From positions 1-6,870 of the forward strand of contig JADGIB010000197.1 in assembly GCA_019683665.1 (NCBI GenBank): a stretch of 6,870 bases of DNA. The letters are read 5' to 3'. Source of the stretch: Solirubrobacteraceae bacterium. Its GTDB lineage: Bacteria; Actinomycetota; Thermoleophilia; Solirubrobacterales; Solirubrobacteraceae. Below are positions 4,787 to 6,870 of this stretch, in pieces. Each line of letters opens with the position of its first letter. Position 1 is the first letter of the stretch. The notes under the pieces were generated by a model. That model was given only the letters and a program-made list of their open reading frames with translations. It did not search any database and had not been told where the DNA came from. Both the position numbers and the translations under genes were made by a program.

Positions 4787-6630
4787 GCGTCGATCGCCTC
4801 CAGGATCGCGGCCTCGAGCTCGGCGGCCTGGAACGGCCGGCCCTCGACCTTGCTGTAGGTGCGGACGTCCACGAGGTGCTCGGCGCGGAGCACCCGGGCG
4901 AGCTGCCCCGTGTTCAGCTCGGGCATGAGCACGCGCGGGTAGCGGCGCAGGACCTCGCCGAGGTTCGCCGGGAGCGGGTTGAGGTGGTGCAGGTGCGCGC
5001 GGGCGACGTTGCGGCCGCGCTCGCGGACGCGCCGCACGCCGGCCCGGATCGCGCCGGCGGTCGAGCCCCAGCCGATCACGAGCAGCTCGGCGTCGTCGTC
5101 GCCGTCGACGACGACGTCCGGCACGGCGACGCCCGCGACCTTCGCCGCGCGCAGCTCGGTCATCCGCGCGTGGTTGGCCGGGTCGTAGCTGATCGTGCCG
5201 ACGCCGTCGGCCTTCTCCAGGCCGCCGATCTGGTGCTGGGCGCCCGGCGTGCCCGGCAGCGCCCACGGGCGGGCGCCGTGCTCGTCGCGCGCGTAGGGCA
5301 GGAACGGCGTGTCCGGGTCCGGGGAGGACGCGAAGCGCGGGTCGATCCGTGGCAGGTCGGCCGCGGCCGGGACCCGCCACGGCTCCGAGCTGTTGGCCAG
5401 GAACGAGTCGCTGAGCAGGATCACCGGGGTCCGGTACCGGATGGCGATCCGCGCCGCCTCGAACGCCGCGTCGAAGCAGTGGCCCGGGGTCGCCGCCGCG
5501 ACGACCGGCAGCGGCGCCTCGCCGTGGCGCCCGTAGAGCGCCATCAGCAGGTCGGACTGCTCGGTCTTCGTCGGCATGCCGGTCGACGGGCCGGCGCGCT
5601 GGACGTCGACGACGACGAGCGGCAGCTCGAGCATGACGGCCAGGCCGATCGTCTCGGCCTTCAGGTCCATGCCCGGGCCCGAGGTCGCGGTGACGCCGAG
5701 CCCGCCGCCGTAGGAGGCGCCGAGCGCGATGCCGGCCGCGGCGATCTCGTCCTCGGCCTGGACCGTGCGCACCCCGAGGTCGGCGCGGCGCGCGAGGTCG
5801 TGCAGGAGCTCGGAGGCCGGCGTGATCGGGTAGGCGGCGAACGTCAGGTTCAGCCCGGAGCGGATCGACGCCGCGACGAGGCCGAGCGCGAGCGCCTGCG
5901 TCCCGTTCACGTTGCGGTAGACGCCGGGCGGGACGTCCTCGGCGGGCGCGACCTGGACCCGCGGGCCGACGAGCTCGTTCGTGTCGCCGAAGTTGTAGCC
6001 GGCGCGCAGCGCGGCGAGGTTCACGTCGCGCACGACCGGGGTGCCCGCGAACTTCTCGTTCAGCCAGCGCTCGGTGCCGTCGATCGGCCGGTCGTACATC
6101 CAGCAGACGAGCCCGAGCGCGAACAGGTTGCGCGCCTTCTGCGCGTCGCGCGAGGTCGCCCCGTCGATCGCCTCCGCGGCGCGCTGGCAGAGCATCGTCA
6201 TCGGCACGCGCGTGACCTGGAAGGCCGACAGCGTGTCGTCCTCGAGCGGGTTGGACTCGTAGCCGGCCTTCAGGAGGTTGCGCTTCGTGAACGCGTCCTC
6301 GTTGACGATGATCGCCCCGCCCGGCTGGAGGTCGCCGACGTTCGCGCGCAGCGCGGCCGGGTTCATCGCCACGAGCAGGTCCGGGCGGTCGCCGGGCGTC
6401 GCGATGTCGCGGCTGGCGAAGTGGATCTGGAAGCTCGAGACGCCCGCGAGCGTGCCCGTGGGCGCGCGGATCTCGGCGGGGAAGTCGGGCAGGGTCGCGA
6501 GGTCGTTGCCGATCTCGGCGGTGGCGGACGTGAAGCGTCCGCCCGCGAGCTGCATGCCGTCGCCGGAGTCTCCGGCGAAGCGCACGACCACGCGCTCGCG
6601 CGACGCGGTCGGCTTCTCGACGAGGGTCAC
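4783..6630 (-). CDS. korA: 2-oxoacid:ferredoxin oxidoreductase, fused gamma-alpha subunit (probably 2-oxoglutarate)
   Basis: This 615-residue partner of KorB is a fusion typical of actinobacterial and archaeal KorA. The gamma domain covers about residues 10-205, beginning VVVRFAGDSGDGMQLAGGRF, with FQIHF at 67-71. The alpha domain follows from about 238: NVNGTQALALGL (240-251), the substrate-binding YPITPASE (267-274), the TPP-activating region with QAEDE (291-295), SGPGMD (317-322), and QRAGPSTGMPTKTEQSD (344-360). No truncation or frameshift is seen. I chose the GTG at 6630 because AGGAG lies ten bases upstream (6641-6645) and the protein then starts MTLVEKPTASRER, as family members do; an in-frame GTG at 6735 would add 35 residues of non-homologous-looking sequence. 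It is the first gene of the korA-korB operon. Role: low-potential electron supply and a ferredoxin-linked TCA step, potentially reversible. Specificity for 2-oxoglutarate is inferred from family resemblance. Confidence 0.93.
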   Translation of the reverse strand: MTLVEKPTASRERVVVRFAGDSGDGMQLAGGRFTSATAEIGNDLATLPDFPAEIRAPTGTLAGVSSFQIHFASRDIATPGDRPDLLVAMNPAALRANVGDLQPGGAIIVNEDAFTKRNLLKAGYESNPLEDDTLSAFQVTRVPMTMLCQRAAEAIDGATSRDAQKARNLFALGLVCWMYDRPIDGTERWLNEKFAGTPVVRDVNLAALRAGYNFGDTNELVGPRVQVAPAEDVPPGVYRNVNGTQALALGLVAASIRSGLNLTFAAYPITPASELLHDLARRADLGVRTVQAEDEIAAAGIALGASYGGGLGVTATSGPGMDLKAETIGLAVMLELPLVVVDVQRAGPSTGMPTKTEQSDLLMALYGRHGEAPLPVVAAATPGHCFDAAFEAARIAIRYRTPVILLSDSFLANSSEPWRVPAAADLPRIDPRFASSPDPDTPFLPYARDEHGARPWALPGTPGAQHQIGGLEKADGVGTISYDPANHARMTELRAAKVAGVAVPDVVVDGDDDAELLVIGWGSTAGAIRAGVRRVRERGRNVARAHLHHLNPLPANLGEVLRRYPRVLMPELNTGQLARVLRAEHLVDVRTYSKVEGRPFQAAELEAAILEAIDA

Positions 6631-6640
6631 GATGGATGTG

Positions 6641-6645
6641 CTCCT
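6641..6645 (-). promoter_or_regulatory. Ribosome-binding site selecting the korA GTG start
   Basis: AGGAG on the - strand lies ten bases before the GTG at 6630. It supports this start over the longer in-frame GTG at 6735, which lacks a comparable site. I see no confident sigma-70 promoter for korA in the 155-bp divergent region 6631-6785. Confidence 0.65.
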
Positions 6646-6726
6646 GGAGAAGGACGGATCGAGGGTTGGGCGGAGGCGGCTGGCGTTCCGCACCTCGACG
6701 GTAACGCACGGCTGCCTGCGGCGAAC

Positions 6727-6753
6727 CGTCACCACGGCGGGGTTTCTCTCGTC
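6727..6753 (+). promoter_or_regulatory. Possible ECF-type promoter upstream of the sigma factor gene
   Basis: CGTCACC (6727-6733) and CGTC (6750-6753) are separated by 16 bases and lie 33 bp before the ATG of the sigma factor gene. From memory, ECF41-type promoters use a TGTCACA-like -35 and a CGTC -10 with similar spacing, so this could be a self-recognised site. CGTC is common in GC-rich DNA, so the match is weak evidence. Confidence 0.25.
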
Positions 6754-6785
6754 CTTGTGGCAGGAGCCCCGACCGAGGAGACGCG

Positions 6786-6870
6786 ATGCCCGCCCCGCCC
6801 GATCCCCCGCACGGGCAGCTGCGCCAGGCCGCGTTCGGCGCCGCCTACCGCATGGTGGGCAGCGTCGGGG
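6786..6870 (+). CDS. N-terminus of an ECF RNA polymerase sigma factor, SigJ/ECF41-like (partial, 3' end outside window)
   Basis: The ATG at 6786 follows GAGGAG (6775-6780) at a five-base spacing, and the frame is open to the window edge (28 codons). The residues LRQAAFGAAYRMVGSVG match the start of sigma-70 region 2 in SigJ/ECF41-type factors, where AYRMLGS is followed by the core-binding acidic stretch. Such factors redirect RNA polymerase to a few promoters, and many carry a C-terminal SnoaL-like regulatory domain, which cannot be seen here. The gene is divergent from korA and shares a 155-bp intergenic region with it. No anti-sigma gene is visible within the window. Only the N-terminus is available, so the subgroup is tentative. 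Confidence 0.72.
   Translation, partial: MPAPPDPPHGQLRQAAFGAAYRMVGSVG

Noticed and set aside
3782..6709. A 975-codon - strand open frame seeming to fuse extra sequence to KorB
   Set aside because: Only the last 334 codons encode KorB. The upstream part is an off-frame reading of korA, rich in Arg/Ala/Gly, and korB has its own ATG, ribosome-binding site and ATGA overlap.
6660..6735. Longer KorA start at GTG 6735
   Set aside because: The additional 35 residues do not resemble KorA N-termini, and the GTG at 6630 has a properly placed AGGAG.

Overview
This is a 6.9-kb window of very GC-rich DNA. The coding style is actinobacterial: almost every codon ends in G or C, GTG starts occur, Shine-Dalgarno sites are GGAGG-like, and out-of-phase frames stay open for hundreds of codons. 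The two best-conserved proteins, the KorA/KorB pair and a Leu/Val/Phe-type dehydrogenase, fit Actinomycetota. A thermoleophilian such as the Solirubrobacterales is my guess from overall style, not something the sequence proves. No tRNA, rRNA, CRISPR array, integrase or transposase is visible.

Layout, left to right. (1) The last 30 codons of an unrecognised + strand gene end at 94. (2) Convergent with it, on the - strand (105-1719), is a 14-TM DHA2-type MFS exporter whose frame is broken by one extra base in a G5 run at 1150-1154. (3) Directly upstream of the exporter, same strand, is a small acidic protein of unknown family (1716-2120). A perfect 26-bp tandem duplication (1774-1825) shifts its frame near the C-terminus and extends it so that its stop overlaps the putative exporter GTG as GTGA. 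(4) A spacer with a 15-bp palindrome separates this from a + strand remnant of a YtcJ-type amidohydrolase (about 2274-2585). The remnant has no catalytic core and appears to join a mid-protein motif directly to the C-terminus. (5) An intact + strand Leu/Val/Phe dehydrogenase (2668-3759) follows a strong ribosome-binding site. (6) Convergent with it is an intact two-gene - strand operon, korA (gamma-alpha fusion, 6630-4783) and korB (4786-3782), coupled by an ATGA overlap. It encodes a 2-oxoacid:ferredoxin oxidoreductase. (7) Divergent from korA, the first 28 codons of an ECF sigma factor (SigJ/ECF41-like) run off the right edge at 6786-6870.

How the genes fit together. The right half is central metabolism. 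The dehydrogenase deaminates an amino acid, probably branched-chain, to a 2-oxo acid. KorAB oxidatively decarboxylates a 2-oxo acid, most likely 2-oxoglutarate, to an acyl-CoA and reduces ferredoxin. The left third looks like decaying or error-prone accessory DNA: three adjacent loci (exporter, small protein, amidohydrolase) each carry a lesion. Two of these are small enough to be sequencing or assembly errors and need read-level checking. I see no convincing previously undescribed system. The most interesting observations are the lesion cluster, the duplication-made gene overlap, and the unrecognised small protein.
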